Assembly (NCBI GenBank): GCA_959347315.1 | Contig: OY365808.1 | Location: 3,110,372-3,174,371, forward strand | DNA: 64,000 nt | Origin: Bimastos eiseni | Taxonomy: Eukaryota > Annelida > Clitellata > Crassiclitellata > Lumbricidae | Reading direction: 5' to 3' | Part shown: piece after piece, positions 13,201 through 24,966 of the stretch | Layout of the letters: each line of letters starts with the position of its first letter | How positions within the stretch are numbered: the stretch's first letter is position 1 | Made by a program: the position numbers and the translations under genes | Notes under the pieces: generated by a model | What the model was told of the DNA's origin: nothing | Database searches by the model: none | Seen by the model: only the letters and a program-made list of their open reading frames with translations

Positions 13201-15144
13201 ACAAAATTCAATATGTGAATATATTTACTAACACAACCGCTCTTTGAACTGTATTCATTGGCTCAAACTTCTGCTTCTGTAGAGAATTGTCTTTCACGAA
13301 ATCTGCAATCCGTTTCTGTACCTAAGAAATTCCACACAGTTCCATTTTACAAAATAAAACTGGAAAATAAGCATTATATCTTATAAAAAGTTAATATCTT
13401 CACACATTGTAAGCCATGTGGTAGAAATTTGGTTAAATTCCACATTGTTGAGTAGCTATTGGCAGCAGTTTATTACCACTGTAAAGTAAGCTTTAACAAT
13501 TTTAACATACTCGATTTTAAATTTACTATCCTACTTCACACACATTTTTTAATTGTAAATTTATATAACATCGCTTCAAGTTCTAGAGGCTCTCCAGATC
13601 TAACACAAATGAAACCAATGACATGTATAATCCAATTAAACCAGAATTTTAACTATCAAGCCACATCAATGTCTGAAACAATAATGTAAAAAACATCTGA
13701 CTCAATAATGCATCTATTATACCTGAAAGCAATATTCTGTCTCTTAGTTTTCTTGTAGAGGTGCTACATAAATGAGCCAATAAGGCCCAATATGAGTACT
13801 GTATCATCTCTAAACATGTACGAAGCACCTCTTGCAGAATAGGAATCCAGAGATGTTCACACTACGACTATGGTTACGATTAATGAGTAAATCAACACAA
13901 TTGTATACAACATTTATAAAGCACCACTTCGAGTAGAAAGACATCGACCCAAACCAGTGAAATTACTGAAGAACACAGCAGGGCTGTGCTTTAGCAGCGT
14001 CTAAAAGTACCTGTGCTTTAAACTGGCTCAGCTTCTGTTTCTCTTGTTGCTGCTGCTTTTCCAGGAGAGCCTTTTGTTCTAGAACATAAGCAACACAACC
14101 TGAAGCTTAAAAACTTCTATTAACAATATGTAATGAAATGAGTACTTTCTGTTTAAAGATGCTCAGAATATCTTAGACTATATGTTACTAATAATGTAAT
14201 GTAAGATAATGCATATCTGTGGTAAGTCTATCCACCAGTACTATATAAAATCAAGTCCGTAATAGCCAGGCTAATCTGTTTGTTCTAATGTCAAATCTGG
14301 GCCGGTCAAGCAGAGGAGACAGCAGGAGGTGCTGTAAATACGTTGGTAATCGATGTCATGGTGGTTGTGTGGTGGCGCAGGGGTAGAATCTGCATACGAT
14401 GGCTTGAAGAGTTTGGTTCTCATATGCGATTTGAAAGTTCCAGAGGAGAGTGCAAGCAAAGGCGAGGTCAAACGAAGAGGCAAGACAGCTGAGATTAGAC
14501 TCACAAGAATGCAGCTTGATACATTAGTCAAACTAATTACTGGTCTATAGTGTAATTATGTGGACCGGTTAGCATTGCTACTTAAGAAATGGTCACAGTA
14601 TTCAGAGAGGATGAAACAGGAGACAGTGAGTCATCATGACTCTGCCTTGGCCTCCAGTTTCATCTGGAGGTCAAGATTGTTGGCATCACTAATTTAGTCA
14701 TGGATGCTTTCCAGTTCTCAGGCCCAAGCACAGACGCCCGTTAAGAGAGCTGCTGATTTCTAGTGCTACAAAAAAATATTCGATGAAATAATATTGCAAT
14801 GAAAAAATAATTTGTTGAACGTATTGTAATTTAATGTGTAGAGACAACTGAAATCACACAACACTTTTACAAAGTTCAAAGTGCACACTGGAATTTATAT
14901 AATGCCTTGTACGTGCTTAACGTCGCTTGGATAGGAACACCACTGGTTGTGTACCTGGAAAGAATGCTTTCAGTGATTAGGTTTGAGATTACCGGAATTT
15001 TAGTTTACCGCCCGGTAAACGATAACGCTTCTACGTCGTCAAAAACACAACTCAATTCTTGCCTCTAGCTCTTTTCTTTTCCTTGTCTTCTATGACTGGA
15101 GGCTTTTCCATCGATCCCAGGATGGAACCCAGTAAATCGGTCAT
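10268..15144 (-). CDS. SPAG7: SPAG7, R3H-domain protein (complete, seven exons)
   Basis: Exons read 15144-15063, 14078-14011, 13321-13233, 12211-12127, 11796-11707, 11548-11398 and 10476-10268. All phases join and total 774 nt, or 257 residues, against about 227 in human SPAG7. The N-terminus MTDLLGSILGSMEKPP matches the family, then comes a Gln/Lys-rich helix, the R3H region (QKQKFEPMN; VAGLTSFSFGEE), the FAP-DEEL and EWDPEKA segment, a DYHRKYEHLLGK-AKDAA segment, and the NKRDLRTIEQVM motif near the end. A 30-residue Ser/Thr/Gln-rich tail accounts for the extra length. R3H domains bind single-stranded nucleic acid; the cellular role of SPAG7 is poorly known. Intron 1 has a GC donor (AGAG|GCAAGA). 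Confidence 0.94.
14290..14760. repeat. LINE/SINE relics inside SPAG7 intron 1
   Basis: The words GGTTCTCATATGCGATTTGAAAG near 14420 and CCCAAGCACAGACGCCCGTT near 14720 recur at about 6550 and 5403 respectively. These are dispersed-repeat relics in the intron; no coding exon is seen. Confidence 0.5.
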
Positions 15145-15965
15145 TTTTAAGTTTAACCTTGCTAGATAACAAACAAACAAATCCAATTAATTAGCTCTAT
15201 AGTGAAGTGCCCGAGCTCCAAACCACCGATCTCTATATAAACATATCTATGCTCCAAAACAAGGACCCCAAAACCATAACGATTCCTCCTCTAGGGTGCT
15301 TTCTAAATTCAAACCGGACACAATCCGATTACTCGGTTTCAGTATGATCATTGGTAGATTAGAGGACAAAATTATATACGATAAAATCAAATGAAATATT
15401 ACAGCAATAGGCCATTTAGGTGCTGAATAGCATAGCGGTTAGCGTCCTGAACTGTCAATCGAGAGATTCAGGTTCAGATCTCCGTCAAAAATTTGGTTTC
15501 ACATTTCTGCTCTATCGGCATCCCCAGCCAATTCAGCTAAAACGAGTAAGCTAACGTTAAGCTAACGCTGACCGTACACGGTTGGTGGCACTCACTGAGA
15601 CGGCGAGTTAGCCGCTGGTCATCCGCCGCATTATGTGCCGAGGCCTAGAAAATGAAGTCGCTACCATTTCATACCAATGGCCTCATCTGGGGTTGTTTAG
15701 TAGTCGATTGAAGTTCTTCTTCTGCTCCAAATTAAGTGTGTGTAGGGTTTTTCTTAAAAATAATGCTGCTTGTGGACTAGGCTCATAATGACAGTTCACG
15801 TGTTTACTTTGTACATCATTTATATATCGCCTACATGCGGAGTTGCATTGAATAAAAACTTTCAATCCGATGGACTTATCTGAGCAACCTTGGCACGTCA
15901 TATCTAAAAATAACACATGGCCCGTAAGTTTGAGATCGGTGAATCTGAAATCTTTTGACGACAAA

Positions 15966-18900
15966 ATGCCAGAGAGTATTATATTCTTCTTCTGGTTTTT
16001 AAATTGGCTGCTCTTACATGTCGGCGGTAAGTTAAAGCTGTCTGCTACAGATGTTTAACTGCGTAGGAAGTTTTAACAGATCTATACTTGAATTAAAATG
16101 ATGGTCGAACGCGAATTATTCATGGTTGAACTACCTGGCCGTGACTTGGTTTTTAACCGATCTAAGAACTTCTATGGCGCCACTATATATATGTTCGAAG
16201 GCGATGCTCACTGTTTTGCAAAATTGGTGTGCAAGCCAAACTGAAGTGATTTGGAGGTGGTCATCGGCGTCATGGGCCGGAAACCAGAGGACAAGACTAG
16301 CGTTTCTGGCATTCTTATTTTTTAGGAAAGTAGGTTCCGGGAGAAATGCTGAACAAGTAGAAGTAGAACTAGGTAGCACACTGTGCGACATCCCAGCTTC
16401 AACTAGTGGTGGATCACGATTTGAGGGGGGGGGGGCAAATGTATCATTCCAGAGCTGCCTAAGGATACCCACCCTGTTATCGCTCAGCCGATTGACTTGA
16501 GGAAGTGTCAACTAACACCTTACTTATTTACCTAAACCTCTCTCAAACATTCAAAATGTGTCTCCAGGTATTTTCAATGACCTTTTGAACATTGCAATCA
16601 AACTTGCCTAGATGTTTCTGGCTCAGTATATAGGTGATGATGACCTTGCCTCTCCCAAGAATATTTCATGGACTTTTATTTCCCACAATTTTCTGTCGCT
16701 TTTCATCGATACTTGCAAACAAAAACATAAATCCATAACTACTTATATATGCAACTGAGCACAAATCCATGCATACATACATAGTTGCAGACTTATATAA
16801 TGTTATGTAATTTTCTTATTTGTTCGACAGCTTACATTACAATAAAGGAAACAACATACCCATGGTACTATCACGAGGGTGAAACCCTAACCCTGGATTG
16901 TGAAGATGATGCAAAAACTACGCTAATGTGGAATAGAACAGTGGCCGGAACCTCGTGGATAGATGTCCCTATTAATCCCGTGGCTGGGTCAAATTTCAGC
17001 ACGGTGTCATGTTCTGAGGAACCTTCCGGAAGGACAAGGAATACACTGACAAAAACGAGTCTCATCCTTTCAGATCGGGGTAACTTCAAGTGTAGCAACA
17101 CCCGAAGAGAAAGTTACGTGGTTTACATCAATATTTTATCAGGTTAGTTTGAGTTCTAATTTCTTTAAGTTAATTAAACCATTTTGCTTATCCCTTTCAC
17201 AATAATAAAACTTAAGATTACAAATAATGCTACTATTATTAATATGATAACAATCATCATCATTACAATAAGAACAGCAATGATAATTGAAGCAATTTCT
17301 TTAATTATTTCCATGATGCACTGGTTAATGTTTAAATATTTTGATTATGTGAGTTTTGTTGCATTATATTAATAAAGCATCATTTAATTCTTGTTTCACT
17401 TTAAACTAAACTGCATTAAGGAAATTAGTTAATAGAATAAGGACATTTTGTAAATACTGTAAAGATATCAGTTAACTAAGTAAAGAAATTAGTAGATACA
17501 GTAAAGAAATTAGTACATACTGATTGAATTTGTAAATGCATTAAGGAAATTAGTAAATGCAGTGAGAAAATTTGTAACTTTGGTAAGAAAATTAGTAAAT
17601 GCAGTAAAGAAATTAGTATTTACTTTAAGGACATTATTTGTGCTGTATGGAAATTAGTAAATACATGAGTAGTTATGTTTTTGCTTATCCTGTATTGACA
17701 GTTTACGCAACACATAACGTCACAAGTAATCGTCTTCTGATCCAGTGCAGAATTTTGGGATTTGACACGAATCCTCCAAGTTACATCATTCATTGGACGT
17801 ATCGGAGCTCAAACGTGTCTTCTCCTAACGAGATTCCATCCAGTGGAAGATACAACATCACATCTAACAATGAACTTAGCCAACTGTTAATATCTCAAAC
17901 AAGTTTGTTATTACCTACTTTGGATTGCCTGCTTAGAATATCACAAGTTACAATCATTTGCAAAATCAGAAGGAATTTTATAAAATTTTGAATCAGTTCT
18001 GCTCAAACACTAGTACTTTAATTAATATTGAATTTATTTTAAAAGATCAAGTTGTTTGTAATTTGATATAATACAAAACTTTATTTTGTATTTGAGAATT
18101 TAATCTAAATCAACACCGATGCTCTAATTTATTTATAATTTAGGGAAATGGCAAAACTTCATTATGTATTTAATTTAACAGGACTGCTTTAAATATGTCT
18201 TTCTGTTAATGTAGCTTTTTTTAGACACTTGAGGGGAATTACCATTTGAAATTTGTTGACATATAACGATTTTATGCGTTTAAAAACCACTGAATCGATC
18301 CAATCTTATCTTACAACTTCTTTTATTCATTTCAGTAATTAAATAGCACTCCTTCAAGACTGCTATTCAATGCACATCAGTGTCAAGGGGTTTGTAGAAT
18401 GTAGACGAATCATCCATTGCTCACGTGGATAGGCCAGAACATAGCCAAGGAGACTATGTCAAACCAATTCTATATATTGAGAACTGCCAAAAGAAACTTT
18501 AGGTAGAGATTAGAGAAATTCAAGGCCTATAGATATAGCAGTCAGTCACAAGCCTCTTAAATTGGAGGACCTGTACTGCATGTTCTATATAAAAAATAAA
18601 AAATAATTTTTTTGCATTTAAAAAAAAAATTGTAGTGCATTAATATTATTAATCTTACATGATGTTATCGATTTACGTTGTTTAAACTGCTGTTTAAAGT
18701 TGTTGTTTGATTATTACTTCATATCCTAATGTTAGTTTTGTGTTTTTCTTTCTATTTGAAGCTCGCAAAGATGCCGGAATATACAACTGTTCGTTTTATT
18801 TCGCAACAAATGCAGATGTAGTCTCTTATTCTTCATCCATTATAATAAACGGTAAGTGGGCTTTCTATATCTTTTGAAATTGTAATTAATACAGATTTTT

Positions 18901-19828
18901 GTATTGTCATAACAATAGAAACTCAACAGATGTCATCCCAATCTTTCTGCACAAAAATGTCGAATGACTGGTTGTTACCGTCTTTTATTTAACTTGGCTT
19001 GCGTAAAGTTTGTCACGGACAGACCGTCCGTTGGACATCTATCAACTCTTTTTCAGGTAATATGTTCCCGTTGACCTCCAGAACTGAAATTTTGCACACA
19101 TTTCAGGCTTGCATGACAATTCAATGTATCAAATTTTTACGTACATGACTGAGAAATTGAGTAAAAACTGACAAAAACGCAAAAAATTAAATATCGTTTA
19201 ACCACTGAGTCCTCTTTGACAAGCTCCACTCTGGCAAGTTTACATCATCCATGATATGTTATGAAAAGTCTCTTAAGGAAATGGAACGATTGTGCCATCT
19301 ACCAGATAAAAGAGGGTCCAGTAAAGCCCATGATTTTACTTTAACTTGTTTTTAAACTGCTTACAGAAATGAGGTAAGTTGGTTACAATTGCTAGGCATT
19401 GTGGGATATGTTAGCCAATTATTGCATGGAAGCTCATTTCAAAATCATAAATGAGGGTCCTGTCAATCTGGGTGGTCTAACTCTGATTAACTTGATAATT
19501 GAACTTCTAACTTCCTTAATCTCTGATCTGTTCCGTGGGCACCTGATTTGCTTTCACAAATTTCAATACCATAACTACCATCTTTGTCGGTGATGACACT
19601 GGCACGGGTTGGGTTGAGTGCCTTTACATAAATTGGTGCTATATATATATATATATATACTTGATTTGGAGATATTGCCATAATTATACTAATTTGGAAC
19701 ACCTTTTGATAACATGATTTTCTATTTTTTTCTTAGATCTCGAGGTGGCTAATCTGGGAAAAGTGACGTCTGCTGTGAATTTGCTTCTCGTTTTATCCAT
19801 GCTAACCATGTACCTGACTACCACGTGA
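15966..19828 (+). CDS. two-Ig-domain secreted or GPI-anchored protein (Ig gene 1)
   Basis: Five exons: 15966-16026, 16831-17142, 17702-17902, 18762-18851, 19737-19828; all introns are phase 1 and the sum encodes 251 residues. Exon 1 is a signal peptide (MPESIIFFFWFLNWLLLHVG). Exon 2 encodes one Ig domain with Cys (LTLDCE), Trp (LMWNRT) and Cys (GNFKCS). Exons 3 and 4 together encode a second Ig domain (LLIQCR; IIHWTY; DAGIYNCS). Several N-glycosylation sequons are present. Exon 5 adds a hydrophobic tail (AVNLLLVLSMLTMYL) ending three residues later with no basic cytoplasmic segment, which fits a GPI-attachment signal. A poly(A) signal AATAAA lies at 20232. I recognise the Ig superfamily but not a named orthologue. 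Confidence 0.8.
17440..17640. repeat. degenerate tandem repeat in Ig gene 1 intron 2
   Basis: About ten imperfect copies of a unit of about 20 bases (GTAAAGAAATTAGTAAATGC-like). Confidence 0.7.
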
Positions 19829-22120
19829 TATATAATCTCTTTATTTGATAAAACTCATAAATTTATTGTGACCTTGTATTTTTTATTAATTGTTTTCTAT
19901 AAGGATTCATGTTGAACAAATAACCTGTGGTTAGTTGTTACAGTGTCACCCCACCTTTAGCGGAAGGATTGTTGCAGCAATAACAGAAATAATGTAGCTG
20001 AAAGGATCCAAGGATACTATTTTGCCTTATAGCACTGCAGTTAGATATTAAGCACCTTTATTTTATATTTATTTTATGTATTTTTATTTATTTACCTAAG
20101 ACTCTCGTGTAAAATAAGCTGTGTATAGTCCAATATATACGTTCTTTGTTTCATTGTTGTTTTGATTGTTATTATCATACATTTTAACATGAAAACTGCT
20201 TTAATGCTGGGAACTATTGACTGATGCCTTAAATAAACATTATAGCAGTTGTGCTATAGAAGTTCTTAGATTTATTGCAATTATTATGATCATGATTTAA
20301 AATTCTGTCTTCGCGACCACATTCTAATGAATTGCGTGTGATTACCCGCACTCTAAGCAAATATTGTGTCTGTTTCTATTCTTCTGTTGCTTTCAAAACA
20401 AATGTTTATTCTCGAATAGAAGCAACAATTTGCGGTTAGATTGCATTCTACCGACGCTGCAGTGAATTCGGCTGTGAAATTAGGACACATAGACAGAGCC
20501 TACACTTGTTGTTGGAACTCTAAATATTAAGGGAGCAAGGGTGGTTTGGTTACATGACCTCAAAGGCTGGGACTAAGAAAATAATGTGATCGACAACTTG
20601 TATCCAAAGTTGAGTCTTGGTGTGGGTTTAAAACAATACAAGGTTTTGTAACAACAGCGAGAGAATATTGCTTTGTTTTACTTTATTTATCAAATACTAA
20701 TGTGGTCACTTTTTAGATGTATGAGAAAAAATACTGTTTTGTTTATAATTAAGAGACCAATCAAATGATGCACAGCCTCTTGACAAAGTAATTGTAATGT
20801 GAGTTTTAAAATGTAAATATTATACTGGAATTTGTTGGCACTATATAAATGTTGGCTGATTGAAATTAACCTATTGTGCTTTTTATATGCGTGAAGTGTC
20901 TTCAAGTGCAAATACTCGAGTGAATCAGTGATTAAGTTAACAGACATTTGTGCTTTTTTATGAAATTAAAGTATAATTCGTTTTATATTTCATACTCATT
21001 GTATGTTTTATATTTTCTGTTGTCGATATGGTGGATAATGTAAAAGCTTGATACAGTGCTGCTTTGTTTATCTGAGACAAGCAAAAGCTGTTTATAGTTT
21101 GTTACTTTGAACTAATCTCATGTAAAAATCTAATCTTATAACTTTCGTGACAATGATGGTCATACACAATGCATCAACTTATGGTTGCCATTCCTGTCCA
21201 CAACCTGAAACAATTGACAATAGCATAAGTTGGAATTATGGCAATACGGCTTTCTCAGTGAACTATTGGGGCACGAACTTAAGGTCAGTGTTGGGCACGA
21301 GACCAAAACCTCAAGACCGAGAGGTCCAAGACCAAGACCAGGTGGTCCGAGACAGGGTGGTCCAAGACCAAGACCGATGCTCTTTTTTAGAAACAATTAC
21401 ATTTATTAAGATGATAAAATGGAATACCATGCTTAAAACATTAATTTTATTGCTGAAAAATACTAATCTTAATAATGGTCCAGAAACAGTTTTACCGGCC
21501 AGTCTGAACTTTTGCGGGTTCGACCCTTGGCTTTGGACTGAGAATATCACGCTATAAATTACTTACAGCATACGATAGGTAAATACTTTAAGACAAGTAG
21601 ATTAACGTCCCGCTTGAATTATGTAGACCTACTTGTACTGGGAATTGTAGGTCAATGGTGGCTACACTTGGCCGACCACATAATTATTAGATTGTTCCAA
21701 AACCTTGAAATTTGTGAAAGCAAATTTTGAAATGTCTGGTTCTGTTGCAAATGCGTTTTTTGCCCACAGTAACATGTATATATATATATATACATGGCCA
21801 ACACGTCATAAATCGATAACAATTGCATAGGGCCTAAATACCGGTGTCTCTAATCGAAAATAACAGACAAATATCAAATAAATTGCTCTGATATACGGCA
21901 AATGACCAAGAATGCTAACCTAAGACGGAGACCAATCCCGAGACCGTTCCTTTAAGACTAAGACCGACGCATTAGAGACCAAGACTGATGATTCAAGACC
22001 AAGCCCGATGCATTCAAGACCAAGACCGCAGTTTTCCGGTCTCGAGACCAAGACCGCGGTCTCGAGACCGCAGGCTGACTGAGTTGCTGAAGGCCATTGA
22101 CTGTAAATTAACTGCGACAT
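19829..22120. other. interval after Ig gene 1
   Basis: Contains the Ig gene 1 3' UTR to about 20250, AT-rich sequence with a LINE-type 3' tail near 20835, and a 790-bp segment bounded by GACC-rich arrays (listed separately). No exon is recognised. Confidence 0.6.
21290..22080. repeat. repeat bounded by CAAGACCGAGACC-type arrays, copy 1
   Basis: Short irregular arrays of GACCAAGACCG/GACCGAGAC words occur at about 21290-21385 and 21925-22080, flanking about 540 bp of ordinary sequence. A second locus with the same words and the phrase GTCTCGAGACCGAGAC is at 60228-60665. The matched occurrence suggests a dispersed element with array-like ends. Confidence 0.5.
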
Positions 22121-22124
22121 GACC

Positions 22125-22490
22125 AATAGTGCATATATGCCAGGAACTAATGGAGATTAACTCAAGTTTGACAGACAATGCCTAAATGCTAAGAACTAAT
22201 GGAGATTAACTCAATTGTGACTGATAGTGCGGCACTAGCAGTCACAATTGAGTTATTAGTGCCTACATGCCAAGAATTGATGAATATTATCTCAAGTATG
22301 ATACACAGCGCCTATGTGCTAGGAACTAATGATTAATTAACTCAGGTGTGATCAAAAGTGCCTAGGTCTATATATGCAAGAACTAATGGAGGTTAACTCA
22401 AGTGTGACTGACAATGCCTATATACCATTAATTATATGGGGTTAACTCTAATGTGACAAGAGTGCCTTACACCAGGAACGATGTGGATGT
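22125..22490. repeat. minisatellite with about 50-bp unit beside the virus-like element
   Basis: Six or seven diverged copies share ...GCCAAGAACTAATGGAGATTAACTCAAGT... followed by GTGACTGACAATGCCTA. It ends about 130 bp before the first viral reading frame. I see no matching inverted copy at the other end of the element. Confidence 0.75.
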
Positions 22491-22622
22491 GATGGGTGCA
22501 GTTATTCGTGTATGACTAAGATTTTAAATGAGAAACATCATTGAAAATTTAAACCACAAGATCAACAACTTCGTTATCTCCAGATACCACGATATACGAC
22601 GTGCAGTAACCCGGTTCCGTTT

Positions 22623-22838
22623 CTATCCTCGTTTTTCCTTGTCCGTTTCCAGCTTGTCGTGAATGGGCGTATCCCACGACCCCTCGAATACTCTCATGTA
22701 ATATTCCGTCTCATCCGGGGAAAATACCGTAATGAGGTAGAAATAGCCTGCTGTACCGTACAGATATTGCTTCGTTTTAACCGAGTAAACTACGTCTTCT
22801 TCCAAAGTTTTGAAATCTATAAATTTACGAGTTCCCAT
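22623..22838 (-). CDS. unknown small viral-element protein, 71 residues
   Basis: An intact ATG-initiated frame (AAAAATGGG context), the last gene of the leftward series. It is mixed alpha/beta and rich in aromatics and charge, with no signal peptide or membrane segment. It begins 23 bp after the stop of the preceding frame. I do not recognise a family. Confidence 0.5.
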   Translation of the reverse strand: MGTRKFIDFKTLEEDVVYSVKTKQYLYGTAGYFYLITVFSPDETEYYMRVFEGSWDTPIHDKLETDKEKRG

Positions 22839-22860
22839 TTTTATCAGCCAGGATAAAACT

Positions 22861-23236
22861 TTATGTCAACACACGAATCTCGTGTCTATTTCTCCACACT
22901 TTACCGCTGTTATCTTGTATCGTGTTCGTACCGATTTTAAGCGCCATTTTAAGCGCCATACTTGCCTTATACAACGATGGGTAAGTGGTGGTTTCGTTCG
23001 TATTTCTGTCAAAGATTTCAACGCTTATCGGATTATTACGAATCGTTTTTAGATATTCGTATCTGGGTAGTACTTCCCTTTTCTCCTTCACCGGCACCTT
23101 CTATTCTGGTAGTTCTAATTCCGGTAAAACACCATTCTCAACGAGTATTCTTAACATATCCGGCTTGTTCAAAAATCTTGCACCTTTTATACTGTGTTCC
23201 TTTATTAACGATTTCAGTTGTGAGAGTTTCCTGTTT
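22861..23236 (-). pseudogene. SAP-like plus NUMOD1-like small protein, interrupted
   Basis: One frame runs from about 23236 to 22861 with an in-frame TAG at 23101-23103. The part before the stop (LKSLIKEHSIKGARFLNKPD) resembles a SAP-type helix-turn-helix. The part after it (SVEIFDRNTNETTTYPSLYK, then KIGTNTIQ and a KVWRNRHEI end) resembles the NUMOD1 motif of homing-endonuclease tails. Both suggest DNA binding. A TAA precedes the frame, so the true start is lost or shifted. The apparent GTG start after the stop is not credible. Domain calls are by eye. Confidence 0.5.
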
Positions 23237-23259
23237 TTTTATAATAGAAAATATTTTCT

Positions 23260-24526
23260 TTAATATACAACGCTCATATTCTGACCGTCTGATTGGAAGT
23301 TTAGCAATTTATCTGAAATGACAATCGCATAAGCTTCCGTTCTAACCGGCACCACAGCATTGAAAGTAGCCTTGATCTGGATATCTACGACGGATGACTT
23401 TAACCGCTCTGATTGTTTACTTACATCGGAAACGAACAGCGGATATAAATCTTTGTAATCAGCTCTGAGTTACGAGTTGGTCCATTCCATAGAATTTCTC
23501 GCTAAAGGTCGCGGCATCTCTATAAGCTCTCGAAAATTGCTGATTCGGGAATGATAGGTTGTAATCGACTGCTGGGTATCTTTCTTGGTTCATCATCACA
23601 TACATGTTTTTAATATCGCAATGATCGAAAATTGATGGGTTAGCTTCTTGATTGCGGCTTCGATCCGTCTGAAATCCAACGATAATATACCTCAGTTTTT
23701 CCGGTGATGTCGTTACGCTAAGTCGCCAACTGAACGTGTTAGATTGAGTAACCGCTATGGTATCGCAAATATGAGCTCGTTGGGCTAGTGGTAACGTTAC
23801 CTTTGATTCGATGGTTTTGTACAGCTGCATTTTTTTCATGTCGGACGGAAGCACATGCGGTACAAACCATGAAATTTTACTGATGTCGACTTTACCAGCC
23901 GCTGCAGTGGCCAACCTGAAAATAGCATTGTCGTCGGCTTTGCGAACGAGAGTTAAAGTATGCATCACGCCGTTGACTATCTTATCGTAATCCTCACAGA
24001 ATCCAAAAATGTGCTTCAGAGGTACTATGAAACTAAATGTGCCCTTTGCTGTTGGATTCTGAATGAGATACGCCTGCTTTATCGCGAATCCAGAGTTGTC
24101 GGCTCTAACAGCAGTCGTGGCTGTATCTTTAGTCCATAATTGGTTAAGTCCTTGCGCCAGAGCAAAGCCGTTGGGATATTTCAGCAACCCTAGCATAGTT
24201 GTGGATTGTCCCGGATGAAACACGCGTTCAATCTCTTGATTCGATAGGGAATATGAAATTTGACTAAAGAGGTGCATGAGTCCGTTGTTGACTAAAGCTA
24301 CATCATCGGCGTAAAAGGTTCCATCCACTTTAGTCAGTCTGCCTTCGAAAAGCAGGTATGACTCAGCTGGATGACTGAAAAGATCACGAAGTTCGATATT
24401 TATGCGAATTTCCCCAGAGCTGTTAAGATTCGCCCCCGCCACTGGTTAGTACTCGTGCCATTCGTATCTCTCGACTGCCTCATCTATTATAGTATTTTCA
24501 GTAAATCTTAAAATATCTGACTGCAT
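23260..24526 (-). pseudogene. candidate major capsid protein (double jelly-roll type), broken
   Basis: The gene starts at ATG 24526 in a TTTAAAATG context. An in-frame TAA lies at 24446-24448 after 26 codons. A 327-codon open stretch follows to 23459, and the reading continues in another frame from about 23461 to TAA at 23260-23262, for about 420 residues in all. The product is beta-rich with conserved-looking segments (GSLNQLWTKDT-like, HIFGFCEDYDKIVNG, LSFPNQQFSRAY). The start of the open stretch on GTG is an artefact of the upstream stop. Size, predicted beta content and position among Polinton-type genes suggest the major capsid protein; a penton or other capsid role is not excluded. Confidence 0.6.
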
Positions 24527-24532
24527 TTTAAA
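24524..24532 (-). promoter_or_regulatory. TTTAAAATG start motif of the capsid candidate
   Basis: TTTAAA directly abuts the ATG. The same form stands at the ATPase start (31628-31636). It is a variant of the TATAAAATG motif seen at four other leftward genes. Confidence 0.5.
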
Positions 24533-24550
24533 CTATAGCAATAAAATATT

Positions 24551-24966
24551 TTAAGCCAACTTAATTCCAGATCCACGCGCCAGATCTTGGATCGACACGG
24601 CGCCGTCGTTACCGGATAGTAAATTATTTATATTCGTATTTGCATGTGGAGATATTAAACCTCTAACACGTCCTTGCTCTGTCGGCTGAGTACGGCTGAT
24701 TGCGGCGGTGGTGGATTAAACATCTTTGCCGCTGCTTTATCCACCAATCGCTTTCCAGCATTGATAGCAGCGGTCTTACCAACATCTATAGCTTTGTTTC
24801 CTATCTCAGTTGCAGCGTCTTTCCCATCACTTAATGCAGTTGATGCTACCTGTCTCGCCGCATTCGAAGATAACATTCTTTTGAAAAATCCTGATATCGT
24901 ATCAAATATTCCAGCGCCTCCTACGACGTATCTTTTAGTAAATCTTCTCTTAGTTACAACAATCAT
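24551..24966 (-). pseudogene. small basic core-like virion protein, frameshifted near its end
   Basis: ATG at 24966 opens 103 codons to a TAA at 24655; about 30 further in-phase codons continue in another frame to TAA at 24551-24553. The N-terminus is basic (TKRRFTKRYVVGG), followed by a helical Ala/Lys-rich stretch with AARQVASTAL and KAIDVGKTAA. The start overlaps the stop of the upstream gene by ATGA. Small basic proteins of this build in adenovirus and adintovirus relatives are thought to bind genome or membrane; that role is inferred. Confidence 0.55.

Noticed and set aside
16126..16511. Two overlapping 120-residue frames on opposite strands
   Set aside because: They lie in intron 1 of Ig gene 1 beside a G-run repeat end and have no splice support or recognisable domain.
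23095..23103. GTG as start of the NUMOD-like frame, and GTG for the capsid candidate at 24442
   Set aside because: Each GTG simply follows an in-frame stop; the reading continues upstream in phase to an ATG or earlier coding sequence.
22962..23321. Plus-strand frames over the capsid and SAP/NUMOD region
   Set aside because: Shadows of the minus-strand viral genes.
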